DNA of 64,000 nt from Prorocentrum cordatum (GCA_963575745.1 CAUYUJ010001337.1:421150-485149), one strand, 5' to 3'; positions 30,718 to 40,920 are shown, counted from the first letter of the stretch. Notes: generated by a model not told the origin, from the letters alone. Numbers and translations are program-made.

Positions 30718-30821
30718 GCGGGGCCCTCGGTTTTTTTGGAGAGGGGCGGGATGCCGCCCTTACTGGTGAGAGGCGCCTTCTGGGTGCGCGCAGTGTCGGC
30801 CAGGCTGCTGGCCCCGCGGGC

Positions 30822-32047
30822 TATTCTCGGAGGTTAATTGCACATTTGTGCGTGGATACATGTTCAGATGCGAAACCAATGAATGGAAGAGAGATCTCAG
30901 CTTCACGACGCTGATGGCTCAAACTGCTGGTGAAATGGCTCATTGTGCTTGGATGGCATCGTGTGCCGACGGTACTTTGCCAAAATCAATGCCAGCAGCC
31001 ACAAGTGATCCAGGCATGCCTATCCCTGGACTCCCGACAGAGTCACCAGCACTTGATCCCCGCGAGTCCATCAAGGCTATTCCTCAGGACGATCCATTCG
31101 GTCATGCATACGACGAATTGTTCAACTACCTTCTCTTGCTTATCAACGACTATCCTGGGGCGTGGGCATCTTGGGATTCACTTGAGAAACAAGAGCTCCT
31201 CCATCCCAAAATCGTGAAGACAAGTGAGGGCGCACGCGCTATTACTTGGGTTGTGTGTGAGCAGTTCCTACAACGGATCACCGACTTGGACGGCGATGAT
31301 GACGCGACCAAATCACGACTTGTTGCAGAAGGCAACAGGTTGACGTCTCATCGTGTTGGCCCTAGAGCCGACAATCAACAGACTATTATAGCATGCGAAG
31401 CTTTCTTCAGACAGAATGCCTTGGATCGGGTTGCATTAGGACTCGAGCCCGATGTTCCAACTGCATCTGGCGCGCGGCGGTTGATGTGGACCAGCCAGCG
31501 CCACCAGGCCCACTGCCTGAACCATTGCAGCCTGGCCCGCAGCCGATACCTGTACCAGAGCCATTACCGACTGGACAGCTTCCGATTAGCACACCAGCTG
31601 AGTCAATCGCCACCAGACCCATTGCCGACAGCCGAGTCAGTCCCGATCCCCGACGACGACACTGACTTAGATGCGGTGGAGCTGGAGGCAACTCCTGCCG
31701 ACGACGATCCTTCTCCACACACGATGCACATTGCCACGGCGGGACAGTTGCGAGCGGTCCATGCACGAAGCGATGCGAGCGCCGCTGGACCTGGGGATCA
31801 CTCGAATTTCCCGGAGCGCATGTTGCTGGCACCTTGCTGTTTTCTTTCAAGCGGCCTCGGCGGCCCAGACAACATGTCGGATTGCGAATGCACCGTGGCA
31901 GGGCTGACTGAGGAGCACGATGTGACCAAGGTGAGCGGTTCGTCATGTGCTTTGTCCTACGTAGACAACTTCGAGGGCCCCGACATCGCACTGCGTGGCT
32001 CTATTCCCTGCGCCAGCGGTTCGCGCGGCTGTGCGTCAACGAGGTAA
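30822..32047 (+). CDS. ORF-X part 3: coding resumes after the LINE
   Basis: GC drops and a balanced frame reads CTFVRGYMFRCETNEWKRDL, then FTTLMAQTAGEMAHCAWMAS, AYDELFNYLLLLINDYPGAW and ITDLDGDDDATKSRLVAEGN. Near 31470 sense passes to the next frame as a proline-rich linker (PLPEPLQPGPQPIPVPEPLP) and returns near 31650. Around 31935-32075 another frame carries AWLYSLRQRFARLCVNEVMY followed by CRDCDGKA, a possible CxxC metal site. Codon style matches ORF-X upstream of the LINE, so I read it as the same gene split by the insertion. Confidence 0.5.
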
Positions 32048-32065
32048 TGTATTGCAGGGATTGCG

Positions 32066-32400
32066 ATGGAAAGGCCTGAGAGAGTTTCATCACGGTGTTT
32101 CGAACATGTTTCTAAGCTGTTGTTCGTGATTTTGCAGAAGAAGGAATTTGAGTTGCAGCACGGTTGGGATGGCCGACCCCATGTCACTTTGAATTGGCGA
32201 GATCTCCTGGTGCGTGAATCTCATGAATTTTCTAGAAGACTCCGCGCCATAAAAGCTAAGCTTCGTGGGCGCGCCTATTGCCTGATGAATAACAAGAGCC
32301 AGTTCATGACAAAACCGTGGGCGGAAGCGAGTGCATCCGCTGTCGTAGCTGAGGGCAATGCACGCACATGCGATCATACACATAAGCATGTTGAGGCGAG
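32066..32400 (+). CDS. Coding-like segment, probably ORF-X continuation
   Basis: An ATG at 32066 opens SSRCFEHVSKLLFVILQKKE, then LQHGWDGRPHVTLNWRDLLV and MNNKSQFMTKPWAEASASAV. Balanced, helical and lower in GC than the following sequence. The open frame runs on to 32926 but loses protein character after a run of at least 10 G near 32402. An in-frame TAA at 32045 separates it from the previous segment. Unidentified. Confidence 0.4.
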
Positions 32401-32599
32401 GGGGGGGGGGGGCTGCAAGCTCGCGGAGGGCGCCGCCGACTTGTTCGCGAAGAGGGTCCGCCCGTTGATTGCGCGCGTTGCGGCTGGTGACAGATCCGTT
32501 CCGTTGCTGCATGTGCTCCCTCATCCTCTTCCTTCTCTGCGCGTGCTCACGTTGCAAGCAGTGAATTGTTTTGTTGTTTGTGTAGTGCCGCTGTCGCGG

Positions 32600-33155
32600 A
32601 ACAAGGAGTTGTGGGCAGCGGCGCGGGCGCCGCCCGTTCGCCGCTGCGCAGCCCCCGGGATTGCGCGGCCGCTGTCTGACCCCCGCATCCTGCGCCACTC
32701 GCCCCTCGACGCCGGGGCCTGCCGCGTTCAGCGCCGTCAGGCCGAGAATATCTTCAACTCGTCACTGGGGAACCGCGCCCGCCGCCGGAGGACGCCCAGG
32801 TCAGCGGCCGTCAGCGAAGGGCCCGGGCGCCTTGCACCTGCGTTGCGAGCGTCTGCGGCACAGAGAGCCGTCGCCAAGATGCCGGCATACATTGCGCATG
32901 GCAAGCTCCGTGGGCTTCGAAGTTGACGACGGAGCCATCGTGCTGGGCCACCCGCCCGTCGAGCGCATGATTCACGACCCCGCGATGTCTTGGCAGACGA
33001 AGTTCAGGGCCGTAGACACTGATGCGCGAAGTCTCGTTGGGCTTGCTGAAGCGATTCTTGGCGACCCTCACTGTGAGAAGCGCTCTCGCGCGGGATGCCC
33101 CGCGCGCCGTGCCTCCGCCATCCCGAGGTCATCGCGCCAGCGGTGCTTATCCTAG
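32600..33155 (+). pseudogene. Unidentified coding-like fragments
   Basis: Two readable stretches in different + frames: up to about 32926, QRAVAKMPAYIAHGKLRGL; and 32898-33155, GFEVDDGAIVLGHPPVERMI followed by SWQTKFRAVDTDARSLVGLA. The second is convincingly protein-like but unrecognised. A pyrimidine-rich tract ending in gtgtag (about 32570-32586) precedes them, so exons are possible. Confidence 0.3.
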
Positions 33156-33299
33156 AGCGGACCAGGCTCAGCTACTTGATGAGGGCGCCGGGGGGGCGAC
33201 GAGAGGAACGCGAACGACGACGCGGGTTTCGTTGAGACCGCTGGCGACGGCAGGCGCGTCGACCACTCCGTTCCAGGGCGCTCGACCCCCTGTCCCCGC

Positions 33300-34631
33300 C
33301 AAGCGTTGGGATTGAAGCTTGGGCGCGCGAAGAAGGTGGACCTGGCCAAGCGCGAGACGCATCGCTACCTTTCTGACACCAGGGACGAAGACACAGACGG
33401 TCAGGTTGGTAACCTGGTCGGGTACTTCGCCACGTGCTCCAATAATTTCAGCAACGAGATGGGCGGCGAGAGACCCCCTTCGAAACGCGGCAGGCATTGT
33501 GGGGGGCAGATGCTGAGGCGAAGACCCCATGGACCCCATGGCTCCCGGGGCTCCAGCGTGTAGAGGTGATGGGGCACCACTATCCCGCGTTTGACGGTGT
33601 GAAAGGGGGTGAACCCCCGCGTGGCCAGAGGAGATCTATGATATTTGGCCCTCGTCTGCACTGATTGGAAGGACCTGGCTGCGCATGCCATGTTTCGCGG
33701 CCCCCGTCCTCAGTTCACGCAGGAGCAGCATGCCTCGCTCATATGGGCAAGTCTTTTCGTTGCGCTCGCGCCGCAGCAGGCGTTCGAGTGGCCGAGCGAG
33801 GATCGCCAAAAGGCCGTTCAGATTGTCCGCCCAACGGGAGGTTCGAGGCTGACGGGCAATATCTGCATGCAGACCATCTTGTCGACGCTCACCGCGAAGA
33901 CGACGTTGGACATCCCAAGATTCGGAGGCCCTGACACGACGGAAGCGGGTTCTGTGGAGCGCGGCATCGATGCGTTTGATGGCACCACCCTCTCCGAGCA
34001 CTTCGCGTTGGCGAACGATTTGCTGTGCTACGAATTTGGTGCGATGGAGGCCGACTCTGGCTGGTCGCGCAGAGACGTGGAGAAGCAGATCATCGACGAG
34101 CCAGTGATCCACGCGAGGCGCCCTCATTTGGAGCGCGACTACACCGGGTATTTCTGCGGGGCTGGCAGGCTGAACGCCAGCGGCCTGGGGGCGCCAGGGG
34201 TGATGGAGAACAGTTTGGCGTATCTGGATTGGCTCTCATCTGCTGATTGCATCCCTGTCGACCCAGCATGAAGAACGACAGTCGGCCTCCCTGCCGCGAT
34301 CGAGCGGGGCCTCCCGTGCCTGGAGGAATCGCCGCCGAACTGCCGCCTCAGGGCCCCTTTCCAGGCCCCGCCGAAGCGGGGGGTCACGGGCAGACGCGCC
34401 GCCTGTGCTGCGTCGCGTGACATCTCCAACGGCGCAGCGTGGACTGGCGCCCCGCTGGTGCAGCGACCCCCGCCGCCGCTTGCGACGTCGCCATGGGCGA
34501 CTGCACTTGCGTCGGCACCAAGGCCTCCACTTGCGGCATCGCAGAGGGCCCCGCCCCCGCCGAGGGCAGCGCCGCAGTTCGCCGGCCAGCAGTTCCCGCC
34601 GCCGCGGCCCCCGCATGCCGAGCAAGCTTAG
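33300..34631 (+). pseudogene. Unidentified broken ORF, frame A
   Basis: One frame is protein-like at 33306-33490 (AKKVDLAKRETHRYLSDTRD). Sense shifts frame near 33540-33660 (VEVMGHHYPAFDGVK), then the first frame resumes at 33645 with a good ORF of 208 codons: QEQHASLIWASLFVALAPQQ, FDGTTLSEHFALANDLLCYE, GAPGVMENSLAYLDWLSSAD. A TGA at 34269 is followed in frame by a proline-rich tail (APRPPLAASQRAPPPPRAAP) to a TAG at 34629. No family recognised. The mosaic of frames suggests either introns or decay. Confidence 0.42.
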
Positions 34632-34684
34632 GCGCGGCCAGCGCCGCCACCTCCGACGCATGAGGAGTCGCGCCCCCGAGACCA

Positions 34685-37068
34685 GTGGGCCGTGCGAGAG
34701 CGAAGACTCCCCCTGGAGCTCTGTCTAGAGCGGAGAGGCCGAAGAGGAACCGCGGGTTCCTTCCGTCAGGACAACCAGAGGCAGCCGCGGGAGCTGCATC
34801 CTCCGCTGCGCCGCCGACTTCGCCACCACCTGGCCAGTCCGCAATGTCGAGCCAGTCGGGCACCGAGGGGCGCAGCGCGGACAGTGCTAACCTACGCGCG
34901 GATGATGAAGCCAGGGGGAACGCGGCTTCAGCGTCACGTTTTCCCCGGCGCTTCCTACGGCACCGCCGGCGCCATCGACGCCGTCGCCCGCGCGCCCACT
35001 TGCTCCGCCCACGGCGCCGCCTGCGCCATCGACGCCACCGCCTGCGCCACGGACGACACCACCTGCTCCGCCGACCGTTCCGCCGCCACTCAGCTTCTCC
35101 GACGAGGGCATCAAGCAGCGGGCGGAGGAGGCGGCGCGAAGGGTGGCGAGGGCGAGAAAGCAACCCATGGTGCGCAGGACAGCGCAGGGGCGAAGGCAAG
35201 CAAGGGCGCTGCGACTTCGCCCGACTATGTCGGGGAGGACTTGATGTGGGCTTGCCAAGATCGTCCATGACTGGAACATGATGCCGCGTGGATCAGGAGT
35301 GTTGGGGCCATGGCACGCAGCTGTACTTCAGTCTCGCATCAACCTCGGTCGCGGGATAGTAATGCACGTTGCGAGACACAACTTCAGACCCGACGACAAG
35401 TGCGTCGAGTTGACCAGGGGCCCGAACGTCAGGCTGGCGGAGGTGACGAACGTCAACGCAGTGGGGCGGGTAACTCTGTTATCGCTCGCCGAGGTTAGCG
35501 CTGCGTTCACTGACTTGCGGGGGAAGGCAGGGATCCACTCGGGCTTCGTAAGCCAAGCCGTATGCTCTCACGCCCTGCAGAACCGCCCGCTTGAAGGGTG
35601 GCACCGTGAAGCGCAAGTGGCGACATGGGCAGGCAGGCTTCACGAGGGCCTCACATACCCTGATGTCGAAGCTTCAAGATATGATTTGATCGCCCAGTCG
35701 AAGCCCCCAGGGCACGTTGATTTCGGACATCCCAACCACGTCAACTCTGGGATTCGACAGAGGGGCAAAGGCCTCGACGCCAACGAGAACCGCAGGCTCT
35801 GCGGGACCACTCAGGACGCAGACGGCCGGCTCTATTCCGAGCTAGAATAGGAGGTGTTGGAGCAGGTCGCCCGCCTCGTTGACGCGCAGGCTATGCACGC
35901 GCAGACCCAGTGCTCTTGCATGGTGGTGCTGGGACTCGGCGATTCAAGGTCGCGGGGCATCAAGCCGACGGAGGGTGCGTGCACTGTGTGGAACGGCCCC
36001 GCGTCACGGGCAGCGGCTGCGGCCATGAACCGGATGCTGTACCGGGAGGGGTTGGGAGTTTCTTGCCGGATGGTCTGGGTCTGAGGTTCGGAGCTATACC
36101 AGCGCGGCGCGCGCCCCAAGGGCAACCCGCGGCACATCCTCGCCGACCTCCCGGGCCACGGCCTGAACGACGAGCCATGCGTCGCGATGATGGCCGCGTA
36201 TGTCACACAGGCCTGTCAGCTCTGCGTCGAGCTGAACCAGCGCCCAGACGAGCCTGTCCAGGGGCAACTCTGTTGCCAGGGGTGGCTCTTCGTCCGCGGG
36301 CAGCGGCGCCATACCGCCGTTGCCTCCGCCGCTGCCCCCGCCTCCGACAGCGAACCCGCCGAAGACCAGATACCTTGTCAATCGGATTGCCATTAACGGC
36401 TTGATGACCAAGGTGGTCGTGGGAGAGTTTCCCCCCTTCCACCCTTCAGCCCTTCAGTCATTCCGACGCTCGCCGCTCCAGACTACATCGACGCTGCGCC
36501 GTTAGACGCGTGGCGGTGGGTGCTCTCGAAGGGTATCGGGCCGAAAGGAAATCGGATTGGTAAGCAGTTCTGCACGCTGCTTTTCAACCGCGACATCGCT
36601 CCTACTGGCATGCATCCTGCGCCAACATCAGCACAGACGGAGATGCCCCCCAATGAGCACGCGAAGGAGCGTCAAAGGCTTGCCGATGGCAGCCAGCACA
36701 TCAAACTCTTCACTCTCGCGAGCGCTTCGGGCATCGCCGCTGGCCGGCGAGGGGGGATTCGGGTCTGTGGGCGCGGGGAAGCGAGGCAGAATATAAGAGT
36801 GCTGCCCACACCCGAACCAAGTGTTCAGGAAGGCCTTGGGGCTCTACTGCATGTCCCCTCTCCAGACCTACCACAAGCGTCTGTGGGTTTATTCGACGCG
36901 AGTCTCAAAGACTATGGCACTCGGCGTAGAATCGGATTTCAAGCCGATCATTGCCCCGGTCCCGGTAGAGGCGGTCGAGGACCTACCCGTCCCGTAGACC
37001 GAGTACTTCTCTTTTTCGAAGCTCAGAGACGAGACCAAAGAGCTCGCTCATCAAGAGGGCGTCTATGA
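34685..37068 (+). pseudogene. Unidentified broken ORF, frame B, about 700 codons
   Basis: A Pro/Ser-rich start (GQSAMSSQSGTEGRSADSAN) passes near 34950 into a frame that stays protein-like to 37068: PAPRTTPPAPPTVPPPLSFS, DEGIKQRAEEAARRVARARK, GRGIVMHVARHNFRPDDKCV, EVLEQVARLVDAQAMHAQTQ, NPRHILADLPGHGLNDEPCV and APLDAWRWVLSKGIGPKGNR. Stops interrupt it near 35242 (TGA), at 35848 (TAG), 36082 (TGA) and 36394 (TAA). The best uninterrupted piece is 35278-35850 (190 codons). Composition resembles the 33.3-34.6 kb block. Function unknown. Confidence 0.42.
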
Positions 37069-37428
37069 CTCAAGGGTGGACGGAACCCTCACCCTTACAC
37101 GTCGATTAGTGAATGGTCCGTTTTCGGTTCTCGAGAGGGCGCCGCGGCCGTCATTTTCTAGGCTAGCGCCCGCCAGGTTTGGGCCCGAGGTTGTTTCCAC
37201 GAAACCACGCTTTACTAAAGGGGGTTCTGTCCATCCCCGAATGACACCAAAAGCGTGGAACACCAGGAATGGTTGCTCCAAAGTCCCAAAGGCAGTCCTG
37301 TCGAGCAGAAGCAATACCTACCTTTCTGCCGCAGGTTTGCATGTAGTGCGCCTGCACGGAGTTCTTCCGAGGTTGCTGCTCATGGCTTGTGTCGTTGCCA
37401 AGAACAAGGAGACGACATGGTAAAGAGG

Positions 37429-37430
<2 letters not shown>
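37069..37430. other. No feature seen
   Basis: Mixed sequence between the decayed ORF and an AT microsatellite. Short open frames on both strands are not persuasive. Confidence 0.35.

Positions 37431-37470
<40 letters not shown>
37431..37470. repeat. (AT)n microsatellite
   Basis: About 20 uninterrupted TA units. Confidence 0.95.
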
Positions 37471-37474
<4 letters not shown>

Positions 37475-37760
37475 AAGGGCTTCGCCCCCTGCCGCCGGCC
37501 CCCTCTCTCGGAGAATGAGCCATGGAAGAGCTAAGTCATGAGGCCTTTGGCGCTGTCGTGAAGCAGTATCGAAACTTCATGCGAAGCCGAGTCGCAATCA
37601 GCAAAACCAACTGATCACAAGAGGGGTTACCACACCTGGCGATTGGTAAGACGTGTATGGTTTAAGGGCTTGGTTGCCACACCTTGCGATGAAAGGGCCG
37701 AGGGAGTTCTCGCAGTTTGGATTGCCACGCCTTGCGATGGATGTGCGTGATGGGTTCGAC
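37471..37760. repeat. Degenerate 45-50 bp repeat, three copies
   Basis: The phrase gttgccacaccttgcgatg and variants recurs at about 37625, 37669 and 37718, immediately upstream of the 72/73-bp satellite. The first 150 bp hold nothing recognisable. Confidence 0.55.
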
Positions 37761-38406
37761 TTTCAGAAATGTGGCAAATCCCTTATGTTTTTGGACCCTG
37801 ACCCCGCGGATCTGCGTGAGGGGTGGCACCGAATTTCAGAAATGTGGCAAATCCAATGTGTTTTTGGACCCTGACCCCGCGGATCTGCGTGAGGGGTGGC
37901 ACCGAATTTCAGAAATGTGGCAAATCCCATGTGTTTTTGGACCCTGACCCCGCGGATCTGCGTGAGGGGTGGCACCGAATTTCAGAAATGTGGCAAATCC
38001 CTGTGTTTTTGGACCCTGACCCCGCGGATCTGCGTGAGGGGTGGCACCGAATTTCAGAAATGTGGCAAATCCCATGTGTTTTTGGACCCTGACCCCGCGG
38101 ATCTGCGTGAGGGGTGGCACCGAATTTCAGAAATGTGGCAAATCCCTGTGTTTTTGGACCCTGACCCCGCGGATCTGCGTGAGGGGTGGCACCGAATTTC
38201 AGAAATGTGGCAAATCCCCTGTGTTTTTGGACCCTGACCCCGCGGATCTGCGTGAGGGGTGGCACCGAATTTCAGAAATGTGGCAAATCCCTGTGTTTTT
38301 GGACCCTGACCCCGCGGATCTGCGTGAGGGGTGGCACCGAATTTCAGAAATGTGGCAAATCCCATGTGTTTTTGGACCCTGACCCCGCGGATCTGCGTGA
38401 GGGGTG
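37761..38406. repeat. 72/73-bp tandem satellite with a dimeric higher-order pattern
   Basis: The landmark ctgaccccgcggatctgcgt starts at 37798, 37871, 37944, 38016, 38089, 38161, 38234, 38306 and 38379. Spacings are 73, 73, 72, 73, 72, 73, 72, 73. Length alternates mainly because of one base in aaatcccatgtg versus aaatccctgtg. Each unit includes an 11-bp palindrome, atttcagaaat. Copies are nearly identical, implying recent amplification. Since 73 is not a multiple of three, the long frames here are not genes. Confidence 0.95.
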
Positions 38407-38497
38407 TCGATTTCGAGCCCCCCTCAGTAATTCAGACAACGCGCCCAGGGGACGCTGGAAAGTCTTGTTTGGGCCTCCCTCCCCCTTGCGCGGTCAA

Positions 38498-38553
38498 TCA
38501 ACTAGTTACAGTAACCAGCAAGACGTCAACTAGTTACAGTAACCAGCAAGAAG
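38498..38553. repeat. 28-bp tandem duplication containing a palindrome
   Basis: Two copies of tcaactagttacagtaacc (plus agcaaga) start at 38498 and 38526. Each contains gttacagtaac, a near-perfect palindrome. Confidence 0.85.
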
Positions 38554-38648
38554 CAGAACTGTAACACTGGAAACTAGAAACTACAACTGGTACAGGAAAC
38601 TGCGAATCACGCGCCTCGCAGCCTGGTGGCCCCACAAGGGGGCCGGCG

Positions 38649-38677
38649 GATATATATATAATATAATATATATATAT

Positions 38678-38712
<35 letters not shown>
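38649..38712. repeat. (AT)n microsatellite
   Basis: Interrupted TA run of about 60 bp. Confidence 0.95.
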
Positions 38713-38718
<6 letters not shown>

Positions 38719-38819
38719 CGATTGTGGGGTTCAGTCCTCTGCTCGGGGGTGCAAGCTCTCCTTCGGTCGGAGAGATGTGCGAAGCTGGTCCTTCACTCTG
38801 ATTCGCTGCGATGGTGCTC

Positions 38820-38985
38820 TCCCCCTGCACAGTATTCCTCCCTTCCTCTTCGCTCCCTTCTTGTACCCCCTCCATCCCCTTCGCTCCCTTCCCTTCGCTC
38901 CATTCCCTTCGCTCCCTTCCTTCGCTCCCCTCCCTCCCGTCGCTCCCGTCCCTTCGCTCCCTTCCTGCACCCCACCCCCGTCGCA
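38820..38985. repeat. CCCTTCGCTC minisatellite
   Basis: About ten irregular copies of cccttcgctc/cttccttcgctc. Open frames over it encode Pro/Ser/Leu repeats only. Confidence 0.75.
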
Positions 38986-39059
38986 CTGCCATCTGCTGCC
39001 CTACCCCGCTCCAAGCCGCCCTCCGCTCTGTTGCTTCGCGCCCCCCCCCCGTTCAGGTG

Positions 39060-39172
39060 GACTGGGCGAAGGTGTACCGTCGGGAGTCGCAGAAGTGCTT
39101 CCCCAACTTCCCGCCGGCGCCACCGCGCCATCCGCAGACACGTCGAAGGAGGTGCATGCAACGGCGATGTAG
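39060..39172 (+). CDS. Possible short exon, unidentified
   Basis: A C-rich tract followed by gttcag (ending 39056) leads into a frame reading VDWAKVYRRESQKCFPNFPP. The pattern resembles the 3.09 kb candidate: pyrimidine tract, AG, then a short peptide-like stretch. No partner exon was found. Confidence 0.18.
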
Positions 39173-40018
39173 GTTTCTGTATTGTAGGCGGGAGCCGCTC
39201 GTGGCGAATCAAATTGTAGGAACGGTTTGTTCGTGTTTGCCTACGATCTGTTCTGCGCGAGTTCGGCTTCGCAAAACCAGGTTCCCAGCATCGCCGTTAA
39301 CCAACATCGCCGTTAGAGTGGCCTTGCGTTCGGGGACGCCGACAGTCAGGAGGGGAAAACACACAGACACAGTCAATCGTCGACTCCGAGGAAAATCGGG
39401 AACATATGGGAAGTGGGGGCGAAAAATGAAAACCCAGAACATGTGCGGTGCCGTGCGGTGCCGTGTCAGAGGTGCCTTGGCGGGATGTCGCCCCCCGTCA
39501 GGAACTTGAAAAATAACGTCCTGATCGGCGCCGCACCCCGCCAGTTTTTGCCACTGCGTCTATTCCGCGCCGACAGTCGGATACTGAGCCTCAAAGCTCT
39601 CGCCGGACAGCGGGCTCGTCCCCGTTTGGGGAGTGCGAAGTTTTCCGTCACACGCCCTGGTGCAATTGAAGCTTCCTGCCACGATGGTGTGTGGAGCCCC
39701 GTTCGGGCGCCTTCCTCGGCCGTTCTGTGGGAAAAGTGTGGGGAAGCCTGGGGTCTGTGTCTATCTGTTTGTGTGGCCCTGGGCCCCTCTGGACAGGGAG
39801 TGGCCGGCCCGAGGGAGGGGGAAGCAGCGGCCCCCGCCGTCGCCCCGGGCACCGCCGCTGGAGGCCTACATGGGTGCCCCCACCCCGCCCAGAGTCGGCG
39901 ACTACAAAGGGTACGGTTACGCCGGGGTGTGGCCTGCGATCGGCACCGTTGGGGCCCTCGGAGGCGACGAAAGGGGCGAGTAGCCCAGGTCAAGCAGTGG
40001 CGAAGCGTCCTGGCATGC
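39173..40018. other. No convincing gene
   Basis: A + frame at 39633-39983 has one moderately protein-like end (PRVGDYKGYGYAGVWPAIGT) but no family. The phrase tgtgtctatctgtttgtgtg with ccctgggccc near 39757 recurs in modified form near 46650, so this is at least partly dispersed repeat. Confidence 0.35.
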
Positions 40019-40188
40019 CTATAGGCCTACCAATGTTCTAAGAACCTTTTGTGGTTTCCACGAAATGTTCTTAGAACATTTCTGGCTGGGACCGTCTTGT
40101 TTTAACACATCGGGCTCAGGTTCTAAGAACATCGTTTTTGTTCTTCGAACATGCTTGGGTTCTAAGAAATTTGGTGGTAGGCCTATAG
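40019..40188. mobile_element. MITE-like hairpin with internal TTCTAAGAAC palindromes
   Basis: Terminal inverted repeats ctataggcctacca (40019-40032) and tggtaggcctatag (40175-40188) are exact complements. Inside, gttctaagaac or close variants occur five times, each near-palindromic. About 170 bp, no coding capacity. Size and termini fit a miniature inverted-repeat element; no clear target duplication was seen. Confidence 0.65.
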
Positions 40189-40555
40189 AAATGCTGGGAC
40201 AGTCGGTCCCTGCTCAACCAGGGGGGAGCAACACATGTATCCAGGGGCGCCGATGATCCATGTCTTCACCGAGGCTCCCGGAGGGGGACGTGTAATGCGC
40301 TCCCCTGATCTATTCGCCCCTATCGTCGCCTCCGATGCCTGGGGGGCACGACACTGTCCTCGTCGGGCCTCCTCGGGGCGCGGGAGAACTCTATCGAGGT
40401 CCCCGCGCGCCCCCCAGGGTGCCCCCGAGGATACTCCCCAGGGTGCCGGTTGCAAGCCACACCTTCTGCACACCACACCTTTTGGAGTCGCCGATAGAGG
40501 CACGTGAGGCCTTGCCTTCCAGGGCCCATGGCAGATCTATCGGCGATGTACAGTG
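40189..40555. other. No feature seen
   Basis: GC-rich sequence without repeats or protein-like frames. Confidence 0.35.
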
Positions 40556-40579
40556 GAGGCCCATGCCAAGAAACACCCT

Positions 40580-40720
40580 GCTTGCCTCCTCCTCCTCATC
40601 CTCCTCCTCCGCCTTCGCCCCCCCCTCCTCCTCCTCCTCCTCCTCCTCCTCCACCTCCTCCTCATCCTCCTCCTCCTCCTCCTCCCCCTCCTCTTCCTCG
40701 TCCTCGTCCTCCTCGGCTCG
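40580..40720. repeat. CCT microsatellite
   Basis: Interrupted (CCT)n of about 140 bp, beginning directly after a partial copy (40557-40588) of the dispersed hairpin repeat described at 40790. Confidence 0.9.
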
Positions 40721-40789
40721 GGGCCATCGGCGGGGGTGGCGCGCCATCGCTCGAGTAGGAGATCCAGCCCATAATTGATTTGCAGTAGC

Positions 40790-40920
40790 GGCCCATGCCA
40801 AGAAACACCCTGGTTGCCTCCAGGGTGCCCTGGGTTTCTTAGGTTTCGATGGTTATGCCATGGAAAGCGTGGCGCTGCCACGCCAGAACTCAAGGGACGC
40901 CCTGCGGTCGAGCCCCTACT
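40790..40920. repeat. Dispersed hairpin repeat, copy 1
   Basis: Begins ggcccatgccaagaaacacc and forms an inverted repeat: aagaaacaccctg pairs with cagggtgccctgggtttctt. The homology continues through gtttcgatggttatgc and atggaaagcgtg. A second long copy lies at 52408-52540 and a 5' fragment at 40557. No coding sense. Confidence 0.75.

Larger units (their letters stand above)
26700..30835 (+). mobile_element. Non-LTR retrotransposon (LINE) with RLE endonuclease, nested in ORF-X
   Basis: About 4.1 kb of very GC-rich sequence holding one long coding unit: N-terminal zinc fingers, RT, zinc knuckle and restriction-like endonuclease, then an acidic repeat tail. It is flanked by lower-GC ORF-X sequence on both sides, so it looks inserted. 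The 5' limit is set from the composition change at about 26.70 kb; the 3' limit from the return to balanced coding at about 30.83 kb. I found no clear target-site duplication and no long poly(A); R2-like elements often lack both. Confidence 0.75.
15225..32400 (+). mobile_element. Ty1/copia-type retrotransposon with extra downstream ORF, LINE nested inside
   Basis: Order on the + strand: Gag, protease, integrase, RT, RNase H, the pol order of Ty1/copia rather than Ty3/gypsy, where integrase is last. The RNase H frame continues into an unidentified ORF-X that is interrupted by a LINE at about 26.7-30.8 kb and seems to resume afterwards. LTRs, primer-binding site and polypurine tract were not found, so both outer limits are uncertain. 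Several stops and frame changes make this copy non-autonomous as read. The coding core 15.2-23.9 kb is secure; inclusion of 23.9-32.4 kb is inference. Confidence 0.72.

Noticed and set aside
37798-38400. CRISPR-like array
   Set aside because: The whole 72/73-bp unit repeats; there are no unique spacers, and the context is eukaryotic with no cas genes.
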